Shown: positions 34,001 to 48,600 of the stretch, piece by piece | How positions within the stretch are numbered: the first letter of the stretch is position 1 | How the letters are laid out: the number at the start of each line of letters is the position of its first letter | Assembly (NCBI GenBank): GCA_022828595.1 | Contig: JAKGHH010000002.1 | Span: 44,548,222-44,612,221 of the forward strand | Reading direction: 5' to 3' | DNA length: 64,000 bases | Source of the DNA: Nelumbo lutea | Taxonomy: Eukaryota; Streptophyta; Magnoliopsida; Proteales; Nelumbonaceae | The notes under the pieces: model-generated | Told to the model about the DNA's origin: nothing | The model's database searches: none | What the model saw: the letters and a program-made list of their open reading frames with translations, nothing else | Program-made: the position numbers and the translations under genes

Positions 34001-37000
34001 GTTATTGATCAAAAAATAAATAAATAAATTATATACTTGCAAAATGTGTTGTTTTTGTTACTAAGTAACATTTTATTATGAAAAATGGCATTCATCTTGT
34101 ACATTAGCTGTTCTTTTATGTCAACTGAGCTAGGAGATGGGAAATGTTGTTGGCCTCCAACACATTTTTGACATGGACATGCCATCCATCTGGGAGAGTC
34201 CTAGGAACACTGACTGAAGAATTTACATTGTATTGGAGACAATTTAATTCCCTATCAGAATGGTGTTTTGTGGTATTTGGCTCTTCAAATATTACTAGTA
34301 AAAGAGGAGAGAGAGGGGGGGGGGGAGAAGAGCAACAACAGCAATATGGAAAATGGGTGTTGGGAATCATTCTTGGTTCTCATACCTCTCTATCATTAGC
34401 TTTTCTATTAAATGATATTTTCTTTTGAACAAACAAATTTATTACTTAATTATAAAATTTTATATTAAATGACAAGATTGCAATGATGTCCTTAATTAGA
34501 TGCCTATTAAGTGGTATGAGTACAAGACCAAAAGACCCCTTTCATTGTTAACACTCCCCCTCAAGCTGAGCATAATTATAAAATTTTATATTAAGTGACA
34601 AAATTACAATGATGTCCTTAATTAGGTGCCTATTAAGTGGTATGAGTACAAGACCAAAAGACCCCTTTCATTGTTAACTTAGGTGCCTATTAAGTGGTAT
34701 GAGTACAAGACCAAAAGACCCCTTCCATTGTTAACACTCCCCCTCAAGCTGAGCATAAATGGCATACATGCCTGGCTTGCAAAGAATATATATATATTTT
34801 TTATAGATACTGGCTTGCAAAGATTATCTTCAAGCTTTATCTTAGCAACTCCTTTAGTGAGATAGTAAGACAGTCAATTAGCTAATTTTCGTATTTAACA
34901 ACTGGTAAACAAACCTCATGTTCTCACCTGGTGAGGTAGACTGTGGAAAAGGAGATTGGAATCGAAGCTAATCCCCAATGGTGAGACAGTTAGGCGAAGA
35001 GAAGATGATGCTGATGTGGTAGAGGCTGGAACACGTGGAGAAGCTTCATTGGATTATTCTGGTTTGCCTTTTGATGCCAACCAGATGGTAATCAAAATGG
35101 GAGAGAAGCTAAAGGATTCCCAGGTTCGCCTATTGACACTAATTATTGGTTTCGGAGGAGGGTCAAGTTCGAGGTGCACCTCTTTTAACCAAAGGACATC
35201 TATATTGGGTCGAATGGTTTCTTCCAAATTGAACTGGAAAAGTTAATGAGGGATTTTCTTTGGGAACCAGGGGAAGAAAAAAGGGATCATAGAGTCAGTT
35301 GAGAGGTGGTTATTAGAAGTAAAGAAGGATGGGGGTCTAGGTATAGGAAACATCCAAAAAAGAAATGAGGCTTTATTGGGAAAATGGCTATGGAGATTGC
35401 CAATGGATAAGGACAAGCTGTGGGCCAAGGTAATTCTATGCATTCATGGGCAAGCGGCTGATGGCTGGGACATGGGGGTATTGGCTAGGTCTACAAGAGC
35501 TTCTCCTTGGAAGTCTATTCATGCTGTTCTACCTTCGCTCTTTCCTTTTATCAGATATGACTTGTGCTCTGATAATCTGGTGAAATTTTGGGAACATGTC
35601 TGGGTGGAGAACTCTTCTTTGAAAGAACAATGCCCTTGTTTTCTCTGTCAAGGTTTAAATGAGTATGTCTCCAAGTTCTTGGTTCTTTCCCACTCTAGTT
35701 TCTGTTGGAGTGGGTGACTTTCTCAGAGCTGAAGTAATGGCAGTGATGGAAGGGGTAAAAAAGAGCAAAAGAATTGGATATCAGAAAGCTGATTGTTGAA
35801 GGTGACTCAAAGCTGGTCATTAGTTGGCTACAAAAAGAGGAGATTGGATTGTGGAAATTTGCCAATGAGAAGAAGTTTAAGTGGCTTACCCAAGATATGG
35901 AGTTAAGGCTACACTGGGTGAAGAGAAGTGCTAATTCTTTTGCTGATGTACTTGCAAAACAGGGGGTGGGAAGGGATATTTTTTTTCTGGGCTGTGTTGT
36001 AATCTGATTTTATTTTGGGGGTTAAGAGAGTTTATCCTCCTCTTTCCCTATAGTATCAGTTCCTTCTTTGCATTAATAAAATTGTTTCTGTTATTGATCA
36101 GAAAAAAAAAACTGGGGAAGGGATCAGGCAGATCTAGTGGACAAATTTGAACCCAACGAAGGAGTTTTAATGGGGACCACTTTCTTATGAAGCGGGCAAG
36201 GAAAAAGATGAGTAAAATAAATTTGGGGGAAGGTCAGGGGTAAAGTTGGAAATCTGAGTAAAAATCGTAATAAGAGATAGATACAAGGGAGAAAAATTTA
36301 GTTCTCATAAAATAAGAGGAGAGATGAGAGAGGAAGATTCTTGAAGAGTGGATTTCGGTCATCACAAAGTTCAAGCATTCAAAGGGAGAAAAGAGTTCGT
36401 TCAATGCAATGATGAAGAAAGAGTAGAAACAATGTAGAAAATCTTCAAAGCAAAAGCAAGATGAAGATCAAGCCCCATTTGAAGGCCAAATTAAGGCTTG
36501 AGATCTTGAGGTTGCTGAGAAGGATTTTCTAAGTCAGATGAGTCTCAGGTAAACAAAGATGCTGGATAGGAAATAGAGGAAGAAATCACATAGTTTGAAG
36601 TGTTCTCAGGTGGCAGCAACGATACAAGTTTAAAAACAATAGCACTGGAGGCAGATGCAAATAAAGACGTTTTAAGAGAGAACGTCAAAGAAAGTGGAGG
36701 ATGAAGAAACAAATAGGGAAAAAGGTGGAGAAGCTTCAAACAATTAAAATGAATGAGGTGGAGAAGTTAGTGGAGATGGTCTCACCTTTTCTTTCAACAG
36801 AAGTTGAAGATGACAGAGGGGGGATTCTTATCAAAGACAACTATACTAGCTGCAGAGTATGCCCAAGGCTGATATCAGTAGAAAGGAAACACTTGGAAGG
36901 AATGAAGGGGAAGATACCTCAGCAAATTTAGAGTGGTGTGTGGTGGTTGGGGATCTTGTAATTTATGAGGTTGTTCAAATATGCAAAGAAGAAATTAGTT

Positions 37001-40000
37001 AACAGACATGTAGAATGAAGCCTCTGGAGGGAAGCAAACAGAATGGGGATGGGCCAGAAGATGAAAATGATCGACTGAAAGAGATAAGGATGGATGAAAT
37101 TCATCAAAATTAACACAACAGATGATTTGGAGAAAAAGTGATGGAGGCAGGTTGAGATGGATCCATGTGGTATTATTCATCATACTTATTGTTCATACAC
37201 CCTTCAACAAAATGGGGTGGCTGAACAGAAGCATCGTTATTTGTTTGATACAATCAGATGCTTACTTATTTGTATGAGTGTTCCTAAGCAATGTTGAAGT
37301 GATGCTGTCATTACAGTCTGTTATCTAATCAATAGGATGCCCATGTCTATTCTTGATGGTTGCTCTTCATTCTCCATTTTATTTCCTACTTGGTCTTATT
37401 TCGTTTGACTCCAAGAGTGTTTGGTTACACGTATTTTGTTCAATATCTTAGTCCAGGATATGCATGGAAGTGTTTTTTTTTTGGCTTTTCTAGGACTCAA
37501 AAAGGGTATTAGTGTCTCATTTTCTATGCTTCCTCTGCCTATTCCTATTATGTTTGCAAGTGTAGCAAACTTTGTGTCTCAACCACCTCATGAGAAATCA
37601 CTAATAGAACAAGTGATGCACAATGTAAGGCACTAGGTCCTCCACCTTCTTCTCTGTCTTTAAATCTACCTTCAATCTCTAGTTTTGATCTCCCCTTGCA
37701 ATAAGAAAAGATAATAGCATTTGTAATGCTCATCCTATTTTTAGTTTTGTTTTCATTGACCATTTCTCCTCCCCCCATAAATAGTTTGTTTCGTTTTTTT
37801 GTTCTATCTTACTATTCGTAAGATTGTTGTAAGATGGTTTTGAGGTAGTGGTCAATGGATTGTTGAAAGTTGGGAATGGGAATGCCACTTTGGTGAAGTT
37901 TGGCATTTCTGTAGGTGAGATGTGACGGTGAATGGAGGTCTTTGTGATTCTAGGGAGGAAAGAAATGAGGTTGAGAAGCTCTGTAGGAAAGTTAGAGGGC
38001 AATTGCAGAGGAGAAAATCAGGGTTTCTTAAGGAGGAAATGTGATGTCTCCATGGAAGTGAATTCGAGGTAAATGTACTTGTTGATTGGGATCTAAATGA
38101 ATGTTCCTCAAGGTGTTCTATCACCCCTTTATATAGAAAAGGATACCATGAAAATTGCATGTAATCCACAATGATTCTAGAATATTGTTTTGTCAGAAAG
38201 TAGCTTAGTTAGTTATGCCAACTCAGCACAAGCAGGTACAGACAAGGACGTAGGGGAGACCAAGGACATTTGGTATGGAGGTGTTGCCGCAACACCTCTT
38301 TAGGTTGTATTTGCTTTTCCTTTTAATATATATTTCTCCAAACTCTTGCACAATTCCACAACTTGTCACCATCTTGAGCATCACTTAGTTACGCTAATGT
38401 GTATTGAGTACTAAAGCAACAGATTTGCAAGTAGTCGTGAACCTAGGTAAGGGGTTTTGCATACTCAGTATAGGGGCTCACATGGTATTTTAGTGAACCG
38501 ATGGCATTGGGCACATCCATGCCCTTACAACTTTACAGGAATCCCTTTCCTCACTTGTGTGAAAAGCAAAGGAGGAAATCCTTGCTCTTGAAAGTAATAG
38601 TACCTAGGAACTTATTCTTCCACTTGGGAAGCATGTTGTAGGTTGCTGATGGGTTTATATTGTGAAGTTCTTATCTGATGGGATTGTAGAGCGCCTTAAA
38701 ACAAGATTAATTGCTAAAGGATACACCTAGTTTTATGGAGTGAATTATATAGAGGCATTCTCCCTAGTTGCTAAGATTAATTCAATTCATGTAGTCATTT
38801 CTCTTGCAGCTATGTATGATTGGCCACTCTTTTAGCTCGGCACAAAAATGCCTTCATGGTGATTTTGTTAAAAAAGTTTATATGGAGCAACCACCAAGGT
38901 TTGTTGCTTAATGGGAGTATAACAAGGTCATGTAAACTGTGGAAGGCAATTTTTGGGTTGAAATATTTCTATGTGCTTGGTTTGGGAGGTTTAGTGGTGT
39001 TATGAAAGATTTTGAATTGAAGCAATGCAATGTTAATCACTCTATGTTCAGTTGTAATTCAGTATCATGAAAAATTTTAGTAGTGTATATTGACGACATT
39101 ATTATTATTTCTGCAAGAGAACTTTCAAACAATGAATCTTGACAGGTTGAGGTATTTCTTGGGTATCTGAAGTGGCAAGGACAAGGCATGGCATGAATTT
39201 GTGTCAAAGATGCTCTTGATCATTTTGAAGTGACAGGATTATTGGGTGCTAAAATGACTAAAACTCTAATGGAGCCTAATACTTGACTCAATACTTATAC
39301 AAGGGGCTTGTTGGATGATCTAGGCAAGTATAGAAGATTAGTTGGCAAGCTAAATGATTTGAACATTACTTTACCTAACATCTCCTTTTGTAATGACGAT
39401 TATGAGGCAGTTTATCCAAGACATGGACTATTGTATAGATTAGGTGGTCATTTGGATGTAGAAGGATTACATATGTAAATTGGGCTGGATCTATCTTTGG
39501 TAGGAGATCTACAATTGGGTATTGTACCATTTTGTGAGGAAATTGAGTAACTTGGACGAGTAAGAGACAAACAGTCAAGCAAAGAGTGGTGCTGAAGCCA
39601 AATAGCTCTTGTTTGCTTGTCATATTGCCCAATGAGAAGGAAATCTTAACGATTTCTTGGTTCTTCTAGTGTCCAACTAAAATCAGAGAGATAAGGGAGT
39701 AGACAGGAGAGGAGAAGTGAAATAATATTATTTTAAAAATACTAAGGCACCATTTGGTTTGTGGGAATAGGGGTCTGGAATTGGAATCGGAATGGGCTAT
39801 TCCGATTCCAACTGTTTGGTAGGGCGGAATTGGAATTCCATCCCATTCCTGCTGGAATGGCATTCCCCAATTTGAGGGAATGACCATTCCCTGCCCCTCC
39901 CTTGGGAATGAAATCCCATTCCTCCTCACTCCCATTTCCATTCCCATTCCTGTCTGAACCAAACAGACTATGGGAATGGACCATTCCGACTCCTATTCCA

Positions 40001-43000
40001 AAGGATTTCGGTACCGATTCCGGTTTCAATTCTGACTGTGAACCTAACGGACCCTAATAATAATTGATCACTTCTTACCTTGTGCAGAACTTCCACTTTG
40101 CACTTAGAATTCTCTATCACTAGTTTCTCTTGCCAAACTCCCCCATTCACACTTTTTCTCTTTACTTTTTTAAGAATAAAGAGAAATTTTCATAAAAAAG
40201 GAAAGAAATACAACAAAAGGTTATTAGATATCACCCAACCAATGGACCCAACAGTCGAACATCAAGATCCCCTCAGCAAAACAAAATATCCACACAACTT
40301 ACAGACAGAGGCTCAACAAACTAGACTCAAATGAAGACAAAAAAAAAAAAACTTGTAAAGTCTATCAGAAACACAACCACTACTTGCAAATAACTAAGAC
40401 CTCAGTCTTCATCCATGAGCACATTCTCTTGGTCTAAAACATCCTCATTCCATGCATCGCCTTCTTCCCCAAGAACTATTTTATTCAACTTCTCTTCCCT
40501 TCTCCTTTCAAACTCCTCAAAGGCCCTTCTAGCAAACTCCTCACCACCAAAAAAAAAAAAAAAAAAAACAAACCCAGACTTTTACCAATTGTGACATCTC
40601 TTTTCACTATTTTCTGAAGAGACACATCCTGGGACACCATCCTTATCTTTGTTACTTTGTAACTTCAAATTCGCGCCAGAATCAGTACCATCAATGCTCA
40701 CCTTATTGTCTTGTTTCTCCTTCCCCAAATGGGAGTCCAATAGCTGAACTTGGGTTGTTGCCCTCCTAGAATCAACTCCAGCTGTCAAATTACCTCTCAT
40801 GCCTTTTCTCCTGTACCCCTTCGTAGTTTTTTGTAGGTCTTGCACCGGCCAGACCAAACTTCAGCCTAGAGATTTTTGTCACATGCACAGCATTAGGGTT
40901 TCTTGAGCTGTGTATTGTTTTACCAATCACTCCATTAAACAACTCCATTCAGTCTTGCTTCTTTGGCCCAAGTCAACACCCAACCTTCCAACTTTCTCCT
41001 CAAAACAAAACTAGTCACCAAAATGGCTCTCATCCTGCCCACAAATTCTGCTGCCAACAACTATAACCCCTTTTCCTCCAGTCTCATCTCCATCCTCATT
41101 TTCCGCTTTGGCATCGGCACATCCTTCCCCAACTTCCTCCTCCCCTCTTCCTCAAACTAAGCAGAGAAAACCTCCTCAGATACCAACAGAGCTGCTATTA
41201 CCAAATCATAGCTGATTTCTTGAGATGCCGCAGCAGCAACCTTAGGATTAGAAGAGACACAAACCACCATAGGATCTCTAACAACCTGAGAGCAGAGTCC
41301 AGTATTGCCATCCGCAGAAGAATACTGGCTATCAACAAGTTCACCCCTGTTCCTCCAACAAACCTCTTCTTACCCCTCTTACAATACTCAGTGATCACCC
41401 AAACCCACCTTTCTCCCCTTTTTCTTTCTAACCTTGGTCAAGACTGTCCTTCCCAACATGCCACACCTTTTAAATTTTGGTCGGTTAAATCCTAAAAGCT
41501 TTCTGTTGTCCATTTTACCCTTCCTAAACTGATTGCCCTTCCTTAGATCAAAATCAATAGTCAAGGCTTCGGCCCCACTTGATTCTCCATTTGGTCTAGC
41601 CTTAAGCGATTCTTCGAATTCCATTGAAATTTTCTCCTTAAGGCCATCCACGAGTCTTGCCTCCCCTATCTCACCCACTCCACTCTCTTTGGTTTCTGCC
41701 AATGTCCACCTTCATCATGACCCATCAAGCCATCCCCCTTAAGTTTTCCTAAAATGCTAGAAATACCCTCTTCGCCTACCTCCATCCTTCCTGGTACCAC
41801 CTGTCCGTTCGACTTCTCACTTGTTTCACTAGAACATTGAACTCTCTTACAATTGGACTCGTTCCAATCTTCAAAGTTATTAATCCATCTTGATGGGTAA
41901 GAACCTTCAATGACAAGTCTTAGCTCATTTCTCTCTCTGGAAAAGCAGAGAGATAACAGTGTTGGCATCATTTGGACCTCTGCAACTTCGACCAGAATTT
42001 GCACAGCTCTCAAGTTCTGCCTTGTGTTCATTTTTGCATCAACAAATCTAAATCTACCACAAGCATCTCCCTCAGCCTTGAAAGTAAGCAAGCTCCAGGC
42101 ATATTAAGGAATGCTGAAAATAATGATCCAAACCAAACTCGACAGACCAACATCTCTGATAGCACCAACCAGGGGAGAGCAACTCACTTTGTTCTCACTC
42201 TAGCATGAGGTTCACCTCCTCCACACTATCAAATGTAAAGAGGTAGAAATCAGCATTTAGTTTCCTTACCTGCAAAGACTTTTTGGCCGCCATACAGCTG
42301 CAACCCAATCCTTAACATCTTCCATATCTGGATCAGATTTAACAAAATGACCAACTAAACTCCTCTCCAAAACCTTGAGATTACAGTAAGCATCATTTGT
42401 CACATTGACAAATACCTCCTTCATTGTTGCTTTTTTGGATACCTCCCTTTCTTTCAGCTATTGCTCAGTGTTGCAAACCCCAGTCGAAGTCTCTTCACCT
42501 TGCAGTGGAAATCTCCATTACCTTGAGCCCAATACAAATTATCCCTATTCACCCCTTGCTTAGGGAGGAAGTCCGCAATCCCATTTGCTGACCTTCTTTC
42601 CCATTGGACCCTTACAGTCATATTACTAGATAGCCATTTGAATCTCATAATTTCTTCTATAGGTCAATATTACTTGTTCGGTTCCTTTAACCAGCCTACC
42701 ATCAGTTTAGGATCTCCAATAATCAATCCGTTGAAATTCAATAATAGAGTCTCCTAGTCCTGTTGGGCCTGAAAATGGGACACTTGGCAGGACGTTAAAA
42801 CTATTTTTATCCTTTATATGGACAACAACCAATGTATCCAGCTGGCATCATCTTAGAGAACAGGGAGTTAACTTCGTACTCCAGGTTGTTTCTTGCACAT
42901 GATCATGGTTATGCTAATTCCCAGTTAGCTTGTAGGTTGTTATTTACTCGATAATGTACTTCAGTTAATGAAACATGGGACACTTGGCAAGATTGGCAAA

Positions 43001-45597
43001 TTTTTAAGATTGTTTGAAAAGTCAGGGTCCAAGGTTCCAAAGTCCATTTGAACCTTTAGGAAATCTTGTAAGATAATTGTCAAATGGTCTTAAACAATAT
43101 CAGCTAAGCTGATCAGACGTTAATGGGCAATAATAAGGCAAGAGTCTCCTGACCATATGATTACTATTCTAATTATTAGATTGGTGTCAACTGTACTAGC
43201 TCCCTAACATAAAATCTTTTTTACTCTTTGTATTGACATGGGAAGAACCAAGTCCAATATCAATGGAACTTTTCCCTCTTATAGATAGACTGTTGAAGAA
43301 AACAATATGGAAAATGGGTATTGAGAATCATTCTTCTTTTTCATGCCCCTTTAGTATTAGCTTTTATATTGGGGATATTATCTAAAACTTACCATGACTT
43401 TTCAAAACCTCTAGAGAGCCCCTATCAGTTATCTACCATTAAAAGATAAACAGATGTATCAAATTTCCCATATTGCCCCTGCAAATATCCCCCGTTAAAG
43501 CTCATGATATCCAGAGATGTACTGTTCATTGTCTTGCTCCTCCCTAAAACTGAAACAGAGGTGGCCCCCTTCTCTTTCCTCTCCCTCTCTCTTTCTCTCC
43601 ATGATACTCCAAGTGAGGAAGTCTGTCAAGTCTAGTGGTCTGAATTCCCAAGGGAGCTGTTGATAGAGATCGCAAAGAAGAGATGAAAGGAGATTTACAC
43701 CAGCAATAAAATGGAGGAAGGAGGTTACGATAGAGAAGAAAGATTGCTGCTTGAAGAATCTAGTGGTTCAACGTTGAAGATCAGGGAAGATAAAAAGTTG
43801 ATGGTCATTTTGATCAAAGAAACTATTGACCGGTTCAAAGGTGTTATGGATGGCATGATTTTGGTTAACTGAATGGGGTTGGGAAGGTGAGATGAGGAGG
43901 GAAGGAAAGGTCTTCACAGCAGGAATCAAGCGGAATAACAAGGGCTCATTCATCATGGTCACCGAAAGGTTTAGGGTTGGAAGGAGGCATGTTGTTTTGT
44001 ATTCCTTAAGGAAGGGGGAAATTGGGACGGCACAAGGTTTCAGAAGCTTTGGAAGAGTTTGCACACAGGAAATTGTGTTTTCAGACTGTTAACAATGAAT
44101 TGGCGGAGGTACAATCTAGGCGAACATAGAGGGGCAAAGGAGAAAGACTAGAAACATTGGAGGATGACGTTGTCTATGGCGTCTTAGGAGTACCACAACT
44201 ATTCTTTGCAGAGGAGGTAGAGGATTGGAAAAGAAAGGCTCTTCCCTTCACTTCTCTGCCAAGACTGATTCCACTCGACGAAAAGACTGCCATCCTAGAG
44301 TTGGATGAGTTGAAGACTGAAATTTTAAGGTTAAGTATCAAGGCTTTGTTTTGATTTAGAATTGTTGTCCTTCGTGCAATGAAAAGGAGATGAAGGAAGG
44401 GAGTATCGAACTGAGAATCTTTGGTCTTCTCTTTAATTTGTGGAAGGACCAAGTGTTGGAGAAGCAGCCGTCTGTAGAGGAAGAGGTTTAGTAGCTTTGA
44501 ATACCTCTGATCTCTATGTTGTGAGAATGAAGGTTGTTGGAACGAAAATGGAGGTGGTTCTGTGAACAATTGAGCTCTTCTCCAATGGCCGATGGAGAAA
44601 GCTCTGGATTGTATCAGAAGCTGAAAGGTTGTTGTGGGGGTTGAAGATGAAGGACGACGTGGTAGCGAAGGAGTTGGGGAGATGGTGAGTTTCAAAAAGA
44701 ATATTAATGTCGAAAAGGAGAGGGATGAACAAGTGGGGGGGGGAAGAAGAATATTAATGTTGCCTTGGAAAGAAAAGAAAATTCAAATAAATTTGAATAG
44801 GGGGAAGGAATTTCTACAAAAAGTTTATGCCAATGTTTTAAAGTTGGGAAATGGGTTAGGTAAGAGGGGCAGATTTTCTGAACTTAGTGGAATTCAGAGT
44901 GCTTTTGGCAACTTGTTGGAGAATCCCAGTTAGTCTGCCTTTATGGCTGTTAGAATCAACAGCACATGAGTAGTTAAGTCTTTTGTCTATCTAATTAAGG
45001 TTAAGTTGTCTATTTTGTCTGGGTTTAAGTTGTGTGTCCCGTACTTAATGAGGGACAAAACTGTCTTTTGTAATCTAATACTAAGAGTATAAACATAGTT
45101 TTTAAGGTGCCAAGGCGAGGCTAGGCGACATGGGGGCGCCTTGTCACCTAGGCAATGGATTTTTTTAAGTAAAACCATATATCCTAGGGTAGTTCCCTAG
45201 GTTCCATAACCATCTTTCCTTAATAGTTATCCATAATTTCTCATAAGAGAAGTATTAATTTCATGTTTTAAGTTTAGAATATCAACATTTCATGAGAAGA
45301 AAAGGAACAAAGGAAAGAAAATTCAAAAAATATAGGGGCTGAACCCCTACTTTTATTATAGGAAAAGAAGAAAAGAAGAGGTGGAAGAAGAAGAGGATTT
45401 GTTAGAAAAAAAAATGTGTTGATTAGACAAAATTTTAAGTTCTTCCCTTGCTTATTGGTTCAGGTTCTGAAATCTTTGAGGATTCAATCAAGGATCAAAA
45501 CTTTGATACGATAATGCCCCATATCGGGTGTATTGTATTGTATCTTTGGCGCCCCAATACACATGTTTACAGGTGTTTCCGGGAACCCATTTTTTAA

Positions 45598-45645
<48 letters not shown>

Positions 45646-48600
45646 AAATGAAATTGAAAACTAAGGAAATAAAAAAATAAGGGGAGTATCATTATAAGTA
45701 CTAATACACCTCTGTCAATACACATAGGTGTATCGGTACTTTGAACCATGGGTTCAATACATCAGTTAACAATGTTTCTGTTGATTAAACCCTAAAAAAT
45801 AAGAAAATAATAAAAAAAATTAGTACATAAACACATAAAATGAGTATTCTAGTTTAATAATGCCTATTTTATAATTTTAATGTCAAAAAATTAAAAATAT
45901 AAAAGTATTTTATAACATAGTGCACAAAACTACTTGGCGGGTGCGCGAGGCGAGCCTCTAAGGGCCCCTTGTCGCTTAGGCATCTCCTTGACAACTATGT
46001 ATAAATATAAAGTGGGTCGGCTGAGAGAGTGTGGCTTTTCTTCTTCTCAGACCGAACCCTTTCTCCTTTTTTATAATTATAATGTCAAAAAATTAAAAAT
46101 ATAAAAGTATTTTATAACATAGTGCAGAAAACTACTTGGCAGTTGGGTGAGGCGAGCCTCCAAGGGCTCCTTCTTGCCTAGGCGTCACAATGGTTCGGTT
46201 GAGAGAGTGACTTTTCACCTAGGTTTTATCGAATAATTCACAATGGCCATCCATCGAGAGCCTTGTAGTCCCCAAATTAAAACTCTTAACATTTGTTCAA
46301 TGGTAAACCAGTCCATTGGTCTATCATCATCCTAGGCCATCGGAGATGGTAGATCATAGCTGAACAATGGTCGAAAATCTGACTTGCAATGGATTCCTAG
46401 GAAAGAGGTGTCGCAAAGGAGTGTGGCGCAAAGTAATGATTGAGTACTCTAATCCAAGATGCACAAAAAGGGAGTCCGAAGATGAAGAGATTATAGATAA
46501 AGGTTGCGAGGACTATAAGTAGATGGAGGATGAGTTTGGAAATTCATAATCAAGGGTAGATTCTTTGGTTAACTTTGTAGGTGGAGAAAATGGTAGGCTG
46601 GAAGAGATGAAGGATGCACTACAGATTGATATTTGGTTTATAAATGAAGAAAAAAGTTCAAATGAAACATTTTCCTTAAATTGAGGGGCAGATGGTGGGA
46701 GTGATAATGTGGTGGATTACAATAGGGATGCAGATGTGGGAAACCGAAGCCCAACAAAGTGGGGACTTGAACCAAATTCAAATTTAAAGCAGGGTGTTCT
46801 TAAGGGATTAAATGAGGATCATCAAAAACTTGGTAAGGGTCCAAAAAAGGATAGGCAACAAAGCCCTTATAGTAAATAGAGAAGTATTTCTTTGACAGAT
46901 GATTTCCCAACCCAAACCCCAACCAAGGAAGTTGTTGAACATTGACCTTATTATGTTCAGGAAAAAATAAGCCAACTAGTGAGCATGCGCTTCTCGTCAC
47001 TAGGTTTCAAGTACATGTGTCTATTCAGTTTTAAACACTAACCTGTGCTCTTTGCCTTTGTTTATGTTCTAGATCCCAAGTTTTGCCCTATGCCTCAAGA
47101 AGAAAGAAGGGTTAGAGAAGGTTTTGATAATAAGAGAGGGGAGGAAGAGGCGAGGGGTAGGAAAATATGGGAGATGATTGAGGAATTTTTTTGAGGAGTT
47201 GAAGAGAAGGGACGTGTAGGAAGGGAATTACTATGAGATAAGGGAGAGTAGGAATAGGATAAGGAAAAAGATGCCAATTTAGAAGGGGGACAAAAGATGA
47301 TGGTAATGGGCAAATTGATCTAGTGATGGAGTTTGTGGAAAAGTTGGGGTGGAAAGTACAAGAGCTTAACGACACGGATGGGTATTTAAGGAAAAATAAT
47401 GAGGGGGTAAGGCTAGGAAAAGAAAGTTGAGTGAAGTGGAGAGACTGAATAAAGATGTAGAAGGGAATAAGGAGTTTACTGGAAGAAAGGGAAGAGAGAG
47501 TGAGAGGTAACAAGTAGGTGATGCTGGTAATTGGGTTGAATTATGTGGTTATAAATGAAGATTGTAAGTTGGAATGTTAGAGGATTAGGGAGAGCAAGGA
47601 AAAAGAGCCATAATAGAAGAAATGTTTAGGAAGGAGAAATCAGATATCATCCTAATTCAAGAATTCAAGGTGATGGAGTTTGACAAAAAAATGGGCTAGG
47701 AGCATTTGGAAAGCCAGGGGATGGAGCTGGTTTATTTGTCCTACATGGGGAGCTTCGGGTGGTATCATGACATTATGGAACAATGGAATTGTAACTTGAT
47801 TGGAGGAGCTAATTGGGAAATATTTAGTCTCAGTTAAGTTTAAACAGGTCTCGGATGGATTTGAGTGGGTGTTGACAAATGTATGTGGACCAAATGGGTA
47901 CAGGGAAAGAAATAAGTTTTGGGAGGAATTGGAAGATATTAGAGAATTGTGGTATGGGCCTTGATGACGGAGAATGAATTTAAGCATGAGGAGATTTAAT
48001 CAACTTATTGATGCTTTTGGGCTGAAAGAACTACCTCTTCAATATTCTAATTTAGTTGGTCCAATCTTCAAACTAATCCAATTTGGTCTAAACTGGACAG
48101 ATTTCTATTCACAGTTGATTAGGAGGAACATTGGAGAGGTCTAGTTTCTAGAGCTCTGCCAAGAGTAACATTGGATCTCTAGCCAATTTCTATTTCTAAG
48201 GAGAAATTGGAAGGTAGGGGCCCATCTCCGTTCAGATTTGAGAATATGCAGTTGTGTACTAATGGATTTAAGGCGAGAATTAAAGTATGGTGGGAGGAGA
48301 GCAATCCGAGGGTGAAATGGGAAGGAATGAGATCTAAATGGAAGTTGAAAGAACTTAGTGGAATCTACAACAGTTTGTCAGCATTAAGGAATAAATGCAA
48401 GCTCTTATTTCTAAAATTGAAGAGTTGGATGGAAAGGAAGTGGCTGGTCTGATGGAGGAAAGTGATAGGAATGAAAGATGAAGTTTGAGGAAGGAATTGG
48501 AGGAATTATTAATGGAGGAAATCAGTTAGAGGTAGAAATCTAGGAGCAAGTGGATCATGGAGGCTGATGGGAACACTAAATTTTTTCATGTGTTGGCAAA

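Larger units (their letters stand above)
44948..46242 (+). mobile_element. Solo copia LTR with nested MITE, TSD ATGGC
   Basis: The sequence starts TGTTAGAATC and ends AATTCACA, with ATGGC immediately outside both ends (44943-44947 and 46243-46247). Outside a nested element it is homologous to the reverse complement of the antisense copia LTR at 32096-32384: shared phrases include gtttaagtt(g/a)tgtgtccc, tgagggacaaaa(c/t)tgtctt and gtgggtcggct. No internal domain is present, so it is a solo LTR from unequal recombination. A 906-bp MITE sits inside, and the 3' part is partly duplicated. Confidence 0.85.
43677..47513 (+). pseudogene. ORF1-like region of the large LINE (interrupted by a solo LTR)
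   Basis: Broken frames before the solo LTR read [34 protein letters not shown] and [20 protein letters not shown], resembling the N-terminal half of plant LINE ORF1. After the LTR, lysine- and glutamate-rich text continues to about 47513. There is no intact domain. The assignment rests partly on its place directly before the endonuclease. Confidence 0.5.

Noticed and set aside
44174..44732. Overlapping minus-strand frames of 173 and 72 codons
   Set aside because: They lie antisense to the LINE ORF1 region, are low in complexity (S, P, F rich) and show no domain.
46800..47987. Antisense Ser/Pro/Leu-rich frames of up to 133 codons
   Set aside because: They are reverse readings of the A/G-rich LINE ORF1 and endonuclease start.
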